From Bacteroidia bacterium (lineage in GTDB: Bacteria > Bacteroidota > Bacteroidia > Bacteroidales > Azobacteroidaceae), in assembly GCA_025996865.1 (NCBI GenBank), contig BNTV01000074.1, positions 1-24,732 on the forward strand: a stretch of 24,732 bases of DNA. The letters are read 5' to 3'. A program made the position numbers and the translations under genes. Numbering within the stretch: the stretch's first letter is position 1; the number at the start of each line of letters is the position of its first letter. The notes under the pieces are model-generated. The model worked only from the letters and a program-made list of their open reading frames with translations. It was not told the DNA's origin and did not search any database. Below are positions 19,001 to 24,732 of this stretch, piece by piece.

Positions 19001-20529
19001 CCTTGGAACAGGAAAAGGCCTTTGGCCGAAATTTTCCCTTCCGGGCTGTCCAAATCCAAAAGTCCGTTGAAACTTTCGGGAGTGAAATCACCTTTCAGGC
19101 TTAAATTATTATAAGAGTGTCTTTTGTATTCAAATTTCTCAACGTGGCCGTCAATCGAACCTGCGAATTTTTTATCTGCTTGTTGTTTGACATTGAATCC
19201 GATGTTAAAAATCGTTTGGCCGTAATCGTTACTGCCGGTCAAAGTAGCCAGGTTCAGTTTCGGGGAAGCAATTTCTCCTTTGAAAGTAGCGCCGTTTTGG
19301 TTTTCTGCGACGCGTATGATATGGGTGACAAGTGTGCCGATTTCGCTGTCGAGTGTACCGTTGGCAGATAAGTTGTTCGGATTACCGGTTATTTTTCCTT
19401 GAAAATTCAGGCTTTTCATCTGCCGGATTGTCTTCGGTAATTCAAGCGGATTTTTGCTGAAATTGTTCACAATTCGCGCGATAGCTATTGGGGAAAAAAA
19501 TGAGTCGTTGATTTGTCCGTCGATAAAAATGGCTTCAGGATTGGAATCGAAAAGATTTTTTATCCGGGCGTTTGTCTTAATCATCAATTGATTGTAATAC
19601 CTGAAACAGAGATTTTGGATGTTCAGATTATCCAGTGTTCCCGAAAAATCTCCGTCTATGTTTATCTTGTCGTCAAACTGCGATAAGGCGGGAACGAATG
19701 TACTGAAATCTTTCAAATAAATGTCGGAATTATCAATTTTCAACTGAAGGGCTGTTTTTTTGAATTCCGGTTTTTCGCTGTAATTAGCTTCTATATCTTT
19801 GATTGTCAGAGAAGTATTTTCTAATTTCATCGACAACCGACTCATTATGGCTTTTTCTTTGTCGGCTTTTAAGTCGAAAGCCAATTGTTTTATCTTGAAT
19901 CCGTTTTTCTCTTTGAAACTCAGCTGTTTTACAATGACATCCAACGTTTTGTCGCTTTTGAAATCCCGAACCTTGATTTTAGAAGCGATATCGTTTAATT
20001 GAAATGATTTGGGGTTGAATTTTCCGGGCGTTTCGAGTGCGTCTTTTTCGCAGTAAGAAAAACTTCCGGTGCGCAGATTGATGCTTTCTATTTGTAAATC
20101 AATGGGATTGTTGGTTTTTGTTGAATCCGGATTTGTGAAAATATCCAGAATATATTGAATATTCAACGGCGAATCGGGGGTTTCTTTACTCAGATTAAAT
20201 TGAAATGTGTAGAATTGTATGGAATGGATGCGCCATTTTTTTTTGAACAAAGGCAAGATATCAAAATCAGCCATCAACCGCTTGGCTTCGAGGAGCGTAT
20301 CTTGGGAACGGTCTTCGAGATAGACGTCTTTCAGAATGATTTTATTGAGAAATCCCACTTCGATTTGGCCGATGCGGACTTCGGTCTGAAACTTATCGGT
20401 TAAATCGGCGGCTATTTTGTGAGAAATTTTCTTCTGCAGGTAAGGTATTTGCAAAAGGCTGACAGGCAGCACGTAAAATACTGCCATAAAAATAAAAACA
20501 CCCCAAACACTGCGTTTAAAAATCTTCAT
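16069..20529 (-). CDS. tamB: TamB-like translocation and assembly module protein (DUF490)
   Basis: The very long 1486-residue protein is anchored in the inner membrane by one N-terminal span (about 9-28, VWGVFIFMAVFYVLPVSLL) and otherwise lies in the periplasm. The middle is a long series of short beta-strand repeats, as in AsmA/TamB-type proteins that bridge inner and outer membrane and move lipids or help outer-membrane assembly. The C-terminal DUF490 region (about 1170-1440) is recognisable: LKVLGNYTIERGKYNFSLQ, FRGDPYAADLNVKANYRLSA, LQLTGQLQHPAISFDLDLPN, LNRQVKSYIRTEDMMNRQIF and ELLLSSQLLDNRLIINGNFG. Its start is ATG 20529 with a promoter box 34 bp upstream. It is divergent from the M48 protease gene and probably co-transcribed with the lactonase gene. 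Confidence 0.9.
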   Translation of the reverse strand: MKIFKRSVWGVFIFMAVFYVLPVSLLQIPYLQKKISHKIAADLTDKFQTEVRIGQIEVGFLNKIILKDVYLEDRSQDTLLEAKRLMADFDILPLFKKKWRIHSIQFYTFQFNLSKETPDSPLNIQYILDIFTNPDSTKTNNPIDLQIESINLRTGSFSYCEKDALETPGKFNPKSFQLNDIASKIKVRDFKSDKTLDVIVKQLSFKEKNGFKIKQLAFDLKADKEKAIMSRLSMKLENTSLTIKDIEANYSEKPEFKKTALQLKIDNSDIYLKDFSTFVPALSQFDDKINIDGDFSGTLDNLNIQNLCFRYYNQLMIKTNARIKNLFDSNPEAIFIDGQINDSFFSPIAIARIVNNFSKNPLELPKTIRQMKSLNFQGKITGNPNNLSANGTLDSEIGTLVTHIIRVAENQNGATFKGEIASPKLNLATLTGSNDYGQTIFNIGFNVKQQADKKFAGSIDGHVEKFEYKRHSYNNLSLKGDFTPESFNGLLDLDSPEGKISAKGLFLFQGANSEFEFTTKITDLQLDKLNLTHKYKNVSLSFEADADLTGNNPDNLLGIITLNNIHFETAKGSYDLDKLTVTSIPSGNEKTLTIQSELLHGEICGIYSFSTFVPEIKKTLALYLPSLFEDNKKTFDRRENIFSFDLTVEDMTHFSRILELPFSFREQTLITGQYNSVYNKFNLDADIHNAKFGGSTFENMKITLNNPNEKASLKLSGNSLQKNDYPLRFAANLNAAANQINTNFNWGNVSEKYRGDLNLNVLFSREKEKSPLYTQINIKQSDLVFNDSIWTLYPTEIAADSSRIKINHLLAAHNDQFLKIDGAISHSPEEKLLVELNKVDLEYIFNSLNIKALEFGGIATGFVNVQDVYKTRKLSTQLDVKNFAFNNVIFGDLDLTGKWDDENQGVLMNGFVWKNDSTHVGINGIIYPVKEYISIDFNATNMDARFLRKYLDKVVQNLTGNMTGHMRLFGDLNNPTVEGTAYAKDCSFGIEFLNTYYTFSDTIRCYPDEIRAENIHLFDEKGQSALANGYVKHHLFDDFKFSANVSFNNLLIFNAGKANNPMFYGTAYGTGTASLSGTEDLVNIDVTMQNTENTKMTMNFMEEPDVIDYDFIRFAQPKKDAIPAKTTNRSLALTNKPSNSNSGTEIRLNFMLDATPQATIEMILDPVSGDKISGYGTGNMQIQYGTKTPLKVLGNYTIERGKYNFSLQQVIYRNFDIQEGSTVAFRGDPYAADLNVKANYRLSANLGDLHQQLIENQQRSNTTVNCILQLTGQLQHPAISFDLDLPNSTPELNRQVKSYIRTEDMMNRQIFYLLVLNSFYTSPEYGGNNTRNRNDMSLLTSTLSTQLSNILDAFTDKIQLVGTKFHQSNEGSGNSTEMELLLSSQLLDNRLIINGNFGYRDNPYLDGTPGNIHWIGDFDLEYKLTKKGDIRLKFFNHYNYRNYYNLTPEMTQGLGILFRKDFNRLSDFPEKKNNPPSFDTTTVNSK

Positions 20530-20562
20530 TTATTTGTAATTAGCCGGCCTGTTTTTCGAATA

Positions 20563-20570
20563 CAAAGATA
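20563..20570 (-). promoter_or_regulatory. Promoter -7 box of tamB
   Basis: TATCTTTG on the minus strand, 34 bp upstream of the tamB ATG, is a perfect TAnnTTTG match. It lies in the roughly 100-bp region shared with the divergent protease promoter. Confidence 0.6.
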
Positions 20571-20578
20571 ATAAGACA

Positions 20579-20610
20579 TTTGCGTATTCCGAAATTATTT
20601 CCGAAATTTG
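20579..20610 (+). promoter_or_regulatory. Promoter of the M48 protease gene
   Basis: TTTG (20579-20582), then 20 nt, then GAAATTTG (20603-20610), one base off TAnnTTTG. The spacing is right for Bacteroidota. Transcription would start near 20617, giving a very short leader before ATG 20630. Confidence 0.5.
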
Positions 20611-20629
20611 TGCAACTTTTAAACGATAT

Positions 20630-21868
20630 ATGCATAATGTTTATTTCTATATAATTATAGCTGTTTTCGTTCTCAATTTTGCGTGGGAGCAAATCATGTC
20701 TTATTTGAACAGAAAACGCATGAGTCCGCACATACCCAAAGACTTGGAAGGTATTTACAATCCCGGAGAATATGCGCAGCAACAAGCTTACCAAAAAACC
20801 AACAGCCGTTTCGGTTTGATTTCGGGTGGGTTTTCGTTTGTGGTTGTATTAGTCGTTTTGTTGTTTGGCTTGTTTGGTTGGACGGATGATGTGCTTCGGG
20901 AATATACGGTTCATTTTTTATTGTTGCCGCTTTTATTTTTCGGAATCCTGTTTATTATTGGTCAAGTCATAGACTTGCCTTTTGATTGGTACATCGTTTT
21001 CAAGATAGAAGAGCGGTTCGGATTTAATAAATTGACGCCCAAGTTATTTGTTTCTGATTTTATCAAGCAGATTTTGTTGAGTGCAGTTATCGGCGGGATA
21101 CTGTTGTCGGCTGTTTTGTATATTTACCAGTACACGGGTAAATGGTTTTGGCTTTTGGCATGGTTGGTCGTTTCGGGTTTTTCTTTGCTGATAACTTTCT
21201 TTTATTCGGAATGGATTGTGCCGTTGTTCAATAAGCAAACACCTCTGGAAGAAGGAGAATTGCGGACTTCCATCGAGTCTTTTGCCGAAAAAGCCGGATT
21301 CGGTTTGAAAAATATTTACGTGATGGACGGTTCCAAACGTAGTACGAAAGCCAATGCTTATTTTACGGGATTTGGCAAGAAAAAGCGGGTTGTATTGTTC
21401 GATACTTTGATGAAAGAACTTGAAACAGAGGAAATTGTTGCTGTATTGGCGCATGAAATCGGGCACTATAAAAAGAAACATGTTTATCAATCCATGATTA
21501 TTTCCATTTTGACGATGGGGATTACTTTTTATATTTTATCGTTGTTTTTGAATAACTTACAGTTAGCGGAAGCCTTGGGTGGAGAAACCGCTTCTTTTCA
21601 TTTGGGACTAATCGGTTTTGCCTTGCTTGTCACTCCGATTTCGGAAATGTTGGGTTTAGCGATGAACTATATTTCGCGTAAAAACGAATATGAAGCCGAT
21701 AGTTTTGCAGCGCAATTTGGTTTAGGTGATGCATTGATTTCCGCATTGATAAAGATTTCAGTGAAAGCTTTATCCAATTTGAATCCTCATCCGCTCGTGG
21801 TGTTTTGGTATTATTCGCATCCTACTTTGTTGCAGCGAATTGAAAAATGCCGGTCGGTGAAAGTGTAA
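20630..21868 (+). CDS. M48 family (Ste24/CAAX-type) membrane metalloprotease
   Basis: The 412-residue membrane protein has several hydrophobic segments: about 2-18, 60-82, 97-118, 140-160, 168-190, 286-308 and 322-342. It has the zinc motif HEIGH at residues 275-279 (His275, Glu276 and His279) and the third ligand region NEYEADSFA, in which Glu353 is the expected zinc ligand. The N-terminal extension and the YIVFKIEERFGFNKLT stretch are typical of Ste24-type peptidases and distinguish it from HtpX. In bacteria these are thought to act in membrane protein or lipoprotein quality control; CAAX processing itself is not expected. It is divergent from tamB, which suggests an envelope maintenance setting. 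Confidence 0.92.
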   Translation: MHNVYFYIIIAVFVLNFAWEQIMSYLNRKRMSPHIPKDLEGIYNPGEYAQQQAYQKTNSRFGLISGGFSFVVVLVVLLFGLFGWTDDVLREYTVHFLLLPLLFFGILFIIGQVIDLPFDWYIVFKIEERFGFNKLTPKLFVSDFIKQILLSAVIGGILLSAVLYIYQYTGKWFWLLAWLVVSGFSLLITFFYSEWIVPLFNKQTPLEEGELRTSIESFAEKAGFGLKNIYVMDGSKRSTKANAYFTGFGKKKRVVLFDTLMKELETEEIVAVLAHEIGHYKKKHVYQSMIISILTMGITFYILSLFLNNLQLAEALGGETASFHLGLIGFALLVTPISEMLGLAMNYISRKNEYEADSFAAQFGLGDALISALIKISVKALSNLNPHPLVVFWYYSHPTLLQRIEKCRSVKV

Positions 21869-21871
21869 TAT

Positions 21872-22756
21872 TCACCGCATTTGGTTGATTTGCTCGGGAG
21901 TAAGGTCGGTTAGTTCCGAAATGATGTTCACAGAAAAACCCATTTTTAAACACTTTTTAGTAAATTCTTTTGTTTTTGCCAACATGCCTTTTTCTAAGCC
22001 TTTTTCCAACCCTTTTTCCATATTCAATTCACCGAAATCTCGCATACAAATCTTTACGTCCTCATATTCGGTTACGCTTTTTCTATACTCTCCCATTTCT
22101 TTTTCTTTTAATTTGTTTATTCTTGCTGTCTTAAATAATTCATCAAATATTTCATCACGCAATCTTGCCGGCTGTTCTTTTAAATCCCCAAGATGCTTGA
22201 TACAATAAATCCAACTATCCAACCTTGTCTCTGACTGCCTCAGCGTTTTCTTGAACTTCGGCAACTCGATAAAGATAAAGTTCACTTTCCCTGTTGCTTT
22301 TTCCATCGCTTCCCTCCAGATAAAATCGACATGATTCAAATATCCTTCTTTGTCGAATATCTCAAAATTCACAATCGAAATACAATAAAGCGGCTTTAAC
22401 TCAAAGTCCCATTTCCCTTTTATTGCATATTTTTGAATCGGGAAAGTTGAATAGAACAGCATCCTGTCGAGGTAATGCTTTTGATAAACAACCTGCATTT
22501 CAATAATAAAACACTCGTCCCGTTCATTCCTGCAATAAATATCATACACCGCTTTGCGGTCTTCTTCCGTCATTCCCAACTGTTCCGACTTCAAATAATC
22601 TAAACTGATAACTTTGCATTCTTCTTCTAACACTTCATTCAGAAAATCAATCAACAACTTTTCGTTTTCAAAAATCTTCTTGAATGCGAAATCAGTTAGA
22701 AAATTAATGAAAGTTCCCCATTCTCTGTTTTTAAGTTTTGGATTTACCTTTTCCAT
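21872..22756 (-). CDS. Rpn-like PD-(D/E)XK nuclease family protein (putative transposase family)
   Basis: The 294-residue product starts at ATG 22756 (MEKVNPKLKNREWG). The longer frame to 22825 begins upstream of the -7 box (22811-22818), so that extension is unlikely. The N-terminal FLTDFAFKKIFENEKLLIDFLN and the later YDIYCRNERDECFIIEMQVVY are typical of PDDEXK_2/Rpn proteins, annotated as recombination-promoting nucleases. Asp72 and the Glu86-x-Gln88 pair are the likely active-site residues. The C-terminus has a lysine/glutamate repeat (LEKGLEKGLEKG), as in many Rpn proteins, and a coiled or helical tail. It is convergent with the protease gene, 3 bp apart. It is not tied to any visible IS ends, so I regard it as a stand-alone family member. 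Confidence 0.85.
   Translation of the reverse strand: MEKVNPKLKNREWGTFINFLTDFAFKKIFENEKLLIDFLNEVLEEECKVISLDYLKSEQLGMTEEDRKAVYDIYCRNERDECFIIEMQVVYQKHYLDRMLFYSTFPIQKYAIKGKWDFELKPLYCISIVNFEIFDKEGYLNHVDFIWREAMEKATGKVNFIFIELPKFKKTLRQSETRLDSWIYCIKHLGDLKEQPARLRDEIFDELFKTARINKLKEKEMGEYRKSVTEYEDVKICMRDFGELNMEKGLEKGLEKGMLAKTKEFTKKCLKMGFSVNIISELTDLTPEQINQMR
21986..22021 (-). repeat. Three 12-bp tandem repeats in the nuclease gene
   Basis: The units gcctttttctaa, gcctttttccaa and ccctttttccat follow one another on the plus strand and encode the LEKG-type repeats of the protein. Twelve bases keep the frame, so copy number can change without breaking the gene. Confidence 0.8.
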
Positions 22757-22810
22757 ACAAAACCCGTTTTGATTAATCGTTTGATAATTTTCAGTTTGCC
22801 ACTTCGATGG

Positions 22811-22818
22811 CAAAAGTA
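22811..22818 (-). promoter_or_regulatory. Promoter -7 box of the Rpn-like gene
   Basis: TACTTTTG on the minus strand matches TAnnTTTG. It would start transcription near 22804, giving a leader of about 48 nt before ATG 22756, which supports that start. Confidence 0.5.
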
Positions 22819-22953
22819 AAAACAAATTTTTGAAATTAATGTGAACGGTATGTTATTTTTAGGTTAAAATTTCGTTAACATAAAAACACACGATAAAACG
22901 CAGTCGAAATTGATTCATACAAAAGTTCGTAATGCTTCCATTTCATTTGTCTC

Positions 22954-22970
22954 ATTTTTGTCACAAAAAT
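22954..22970. promoter_or_regulatory. Candidate operator, 17-bp perfect palindrome
   Basis: ATTTTTGTCACAAAAAT has 8-bp arms around a central C. It lies 27-43 bp upstream of the TACTTTTG box of the peptide gene, where a regulator could bind. No regulator is encoded nearby. Confidence 0.3.
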
Positions 22971-22996
22971 CTCATCCCGATGTTAAAAACAATCTT

Positions 22997-23004
22997 TACT
23001 TTTG
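22997..23004 (+). promoter_or_regulatory. Likely -7 box of the peptide gene
   Basis: TACTTTTG matches TAnnTTTG. It would give a leader of about 125 nt before ATG 23136, long enough for regulation. No -33 box is at the ideal distance. Confidence 0.4.
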
Positions 23005-23135
23005 CGATACAAGCGGTAATTTTTGTATAATTATTGATATTGCTCTTCTTTTTGCCAATGAAAGACAAAATCACTTGCAAGTGTAAAGTTTTTCAAAAAA
23101 ATATTGTAATATTAACTTTTTTAATTATTTTTGTC

Positions 23136-23333
23136 ATGAAAAAAATGGATTTTGTGCAAATGGAAGTCATCAATGGAGGCTACAGATCGGATGGTTGGAA
23201 ATGGACAGTGGAACAACATATAGGTTGTGCCATTGGTGGGGCGATAGCTGGTTTTGGATTGATGGGGGTAGGTGCTTATGTGGCCTGCCTTTTGGTTTTG
23301 GTAGAGGATGATTCGGTTATGGTAGATAATTAA
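23136..23333 (+). CDS. Small double-glycine-leader peptide, bacteriocin-like
   Basis: I place the start at ATG 23136, since the product then opens with a 15-residue leader, MKKMDFVQMEVINGG, close to the MKKxxFxxMExxxGG leaders of secreted peptides in Bacteroidota. Cleavage after GG would leave a 50-residue core. The core has a polar N-terminal part (YRSDGWKWTVEQHI), then a glycine-rich hydrophobic segment with GxxxG-like spacing (GCAIGGAIAGFGLMGVGAYVAC) and an acidic tail (VEDDSVMVDN). Two cysteines, Cys31 and Cys51, could form a disulfide. Glycine-rich cores of this kind occur in class II bacteriocins. The frame extends upstream to 23034, but that would bury the leader. A hairpin and a DUF5687 transporter gene follow. 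Function is inferred. Confidence 0.7.
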   Translation: MKKMDFVQMEVINGGYRSDGWKWTVEQHIGCAIGGAIAGFGLMGVGAYVACLLVLVEDDSVMVDN

Positions 23334-23343
23334 ATTTAGAAAA

Positions 23344-23377
23344 AGCCTCAAGAACATATGTAATTGTTCTTGAGGTT
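23344..23377 (+). terminator. Hairpin between peptide and transporter genes, terminator or attenuator
   Basis: CCTCAAGAAC (23346-23355) pairs perfectly with GTTCTTGAGG (23366-23375), extended by G-U and A-T pairs. The T-run after it is interrupted (TTCTGTATCATTTTT), so termination may be partial. That would give much peptide mRNA and less transporter mRNA. Confidence 0.6.
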
Positions 23378-23395
23378 CTGTATCATTTTTAGTAT

Positions 23396-24634
23396 ATGCA
23401 TATTTATGATTTAGCTTTGCTACAATGGAAATCATTTTTCCGTTCCCCTTTATTGGAACAAACAATTGTGTTTCGTTTGTTGATAGGGCTATGGACACTC
23501 TCTTTACTCTATTTGCTTTATGTAACAGGTTCTTTTATGGAAGCATACTTTGGGAATAAATTAACTCAACCGTTGATTTTATTTGCCCTTTTCTCTATAT
23601 GTGGATTTGTGATTGACCTGTTGGTAAAATATCTATTCAAAAAGCCTCATTTTCAATTCAAATCATTCTTTCGTTTCCCGGAAAGCAAGAGTAGCATAAA
23701 TTATTATCTAATCATTAGGGAACTATACAGTGTTTGGAATTTTTATTTATTGATTATTTTCTTCCCTTTTTTGTCCGGCAGAATTTATCCGGTTTTGGGA
23801 TTAGTTATAACGATTACATTATTCCTTTTTTTATATCTTGTCCAACTTTCAATCAGTTTGTTGGTAAACCGGTTCAAAGAAAATAGAACATATTCTTCCA
23901 AGACAAAATTGTTTTTTAGAACAAAAATAGAATTGAAAAGCGCTATAGCCAACTATTTATTGCTAAATGTAAAGATGACACTGCGTTCTCCGAGATTAAG
24001 ATACCAAATGTTACTATCCGTAGTCTTATCCGGCTTATACATATATCTGCTTCATCATTCTAAAATTGAATCTTACGGTATGAGACTATTTTTGATTTCT
24101 GTCATTTTTTTAATATTATCTCTTGGACTTAATCAATTTCTATTTTCTGCCGAAGCTGTTTTTTTTGACCACTTGATGATTCTCCCCCGTTTCAGGTTAA
24201 TTTTACAGGCAAAATATCTTTTTTACTTGTTTTTTTCTGTAATTCTATTGGGAACTTTCTTTTTTATTGTACCCATGAATTGGGAGGCGGTTATAGAATT
24301 ATTAGCTATTTTTTGCTATTGTTCGGGAACAATTACTTTAGTTTCTTTCTGTGGAATTTTATTTGTAAATACCAAAATAGATTTGTTTGGCGCTCAATCT
24401 AAAATGATAACTCCCCCACCAACTACACAATCATTGTCAAACTTATTGATTTATGCTGTTTTTCTCGCATTGGCTTATGCTGTTTATTGTTTGTTTTCAA
24501 GAGAAATCAGTATATACTTCATGTTATTTGTTGGCGTAATTTCTATCTTGTACCGCAATATATGGTTTAATTACCTGTATAAATGTTTTTCTGCCAATAA
24601 ATACGAAAAAATGGAAATTTTCAGAATACAATAA
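23396..24634 (+). CDS. DUF5687 family membrane protein, probable ABC transporter permease
   Basis: The 412-residue protein has about ten hydrophobic segments: near 25-46, 56-77, 108-128, 131-158, 205-225, 230-255, 268-290, 295-320, 345-365 and 368-390. Its opening, LLQWKSFFRSPLLEQTIVFRLLIG, looks like the DUF5687 family of Bacteroidota, whose genes are normally followed by an ABC ATPase. One follows here, 11 bp downstream. It is somewhat shorter than I remember for the family. Substrate is unknown; export of, or immunity to, the preceding GG-leader peptide is one possibility. Base composition is more AT-rich than the rest of the window. Confidence 0.72.
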   Translation: MHIYDLALLQWKSFFRSPLLEQTIVFRLLIGLWTLSLLYLLYVTGSFMEAYFGNKLTQPLILFALFSICGFVIDLLVKYLFKKPHFQFKSFFRFPESKSSINYYLIIRELYSVWNFYLLIIFFPFLSGRIYPVLGLVITITLFLFLYLVQLSISLLVNRFKENRTYSSKTKLFFRTKIELKSAIANYLLLNVKMTLRSPRLRYQMLLSVVLSGLYIYLLHHSKIESYGMRLFLISVIFLILSLGLNQFLFSAEAVFFDHLMILPRFRLILQAKYLFYLFFSVILLGTFFFIVPMNWEAVIELLAIFCYCSGTITLVSFCGILFVNTKIDLFGAQSKMITPPPTTQSLSNLLIYAVFLALAYAVYCLFSREISIYFMLFVGVISILYRNIWFNYLYKCFSANKYEKMEIFRIQ

Positions 24635-24645
24635 GAACTAAGTTT

Positions 24646-24732
24646 ATGGAACTCGAAATTAAAAATCTGACAAAAATATATAATAAGCAAACGGTTTTAG
24701 ACATTAAAGAGTTGGCAATTAACAAGGGAGAG
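24646..24732 (+). CDS. ABC transporter ATP-binding protein, 5' part only
   Basis: ATG 24646 opens a frame that runs off the window after 29 codons. It reads MELEIKNLTKIYNKQTVLDI and then KELAINKGE, the standard N-terminus of an ABC ATPase just before the Walker A motif. It lies 11 bp after the DUF5687 gene and should be its energizing partner. Confidence 0.85.
   Translation, partial: MELEIKNLTKIYNKQTVLDIKELAINKGE

Larger units (their letters stand above)
22819..23135. other. Divergent intergenic region with two palindromes
   Basis: This AT-rich stretch between the Rpn-like gene and the small peptide gene holds no supported protein gene. It contains a perfect 17-bp palindrome, ATTTTTGTCACAAAAAT (22954-22970), a TACTTTTG box (22997-23004) that could drive the peptide gene, and a second perfect palindrome, CACTTGCAAGTG (23072-23083), in the presumed leader. 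Another TATTTTTG (23126-23133) touches the ATG and is too close to serve as the promoter. Confidence 0.5.

Noticed and set aside
16069..20529. Several antisense open frames within tamB
   Set aside because: They are shadows of a long, continuous, well-supported coding frame.
20540..20794. Minus-strand open frame of 84 codons
   Set aside because: It is antisense to the start of the M48 protease gene and covers the divergent promoter region.
22757..22825. N-terminal extension of the Rpn-like protein
   Set aside because: It begins upstream of the -7 box at 22811-22818, so it would not be fully transcribed. The family normally starts near MEKVNPK.
23034..23135. Longer start for the small peptide, including ATG 23058
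   Set aside because: It would bury the 15-residue GG leader behind an extra hydrophobic stretch; the leader starting at 23136 fits the known pattern.

Overview
The window looks like a chromosomal stretch from a Bacteroidota bacterium, most likely order Bacteroidales. The evidence is two SusC/SusD-type nutrient uptake loci, a type IX secretion C-terminal tail, a Bacteroidota-style -7 promoter box (TAnnTTTG, mostly TATCTTTG) in front of several genes, and a tmRNA whose tag reads GENNYALAA. Coding DNA is moderately AT-rich, and the last 2 kb is clearly more AT-rich than the rest. No rRNA, tRNA, CRISPR array, IS element or integrase was seen.

Layout. (1) 1-1035: a + strand terminator from an upstream gene, the tmRNA gene ssrA (minus, 174-570) and a mostly non-coding stretch with a possible structured small RNA. 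(2) 1036-9180, plus strand: a polysaccharide-utilization-type locus. It has an ECF sigma factor fused in one polypeptide to a membrane-anchored FecR-type anti-sigma region, a SusC transducer with an STN signalling domain that is broken by an internal deletion plus frameshift, a SusD-like lipoprotein, a GH18 glycosidase with an intact DxxDxDxE motif, and a DUF1735-LamG lipoprotein. This gene set resembles N-glycan loci that use endo-beta-N-acetylglucosaminidases. (3) 9222-9259: a strong hairpin terminator between the convergent loci. (4) 9287-14671, minus strand: a second uptake locus in the order SusC, small type IX tail protein, SusD. The SusC mRNA leader can form a long hairpin, and the SusD lacks a lipobox. 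(5) 14874-14916: a 43-bp copy of the tmRNA tag region. With ssrA it brackets the two loci as a direct repeat about 14.4 kb apart. (6) 14911-21868: housekeeping envelope genes, namely tamB and a lactonase-fold lipoprotein (minus, apparent operon) and a divergent Ste24-type M48 protease. (7) 21872-24732: an Rpn/PD-(D/E)XK nuclease-like gene, then a small double-glycine-leader peptide gene, a hairpin, a DUF5687 membrane protein and the start of an ABC ATPase that runs off the window.

How the genes may work together. In locus 1 the outer-membrane transducer would sense a glycan and signal through its STN domain to the periplasmic FecR part of the fusion, freeing or activating the tethered sigma factor. 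GH18 and the LamG protein would cut and bind the glycan at the cell surface. The broken SusC suggests the locus is decaying, or relies on another SusC. In the last block, a bacteriocin-like secreted peptide sits directly before a DUF5687-type ABC transporter that could export it or protect against it.

The strongest candidates for undescribed biology are the one-piece sigma/FecR protein, the GG-leader peptide with its DUF5687 transporter, the partial tmRNA copy, and the hairpin leader of the second SusC. All family assignments come from reading motifs by eye; no database search was run.
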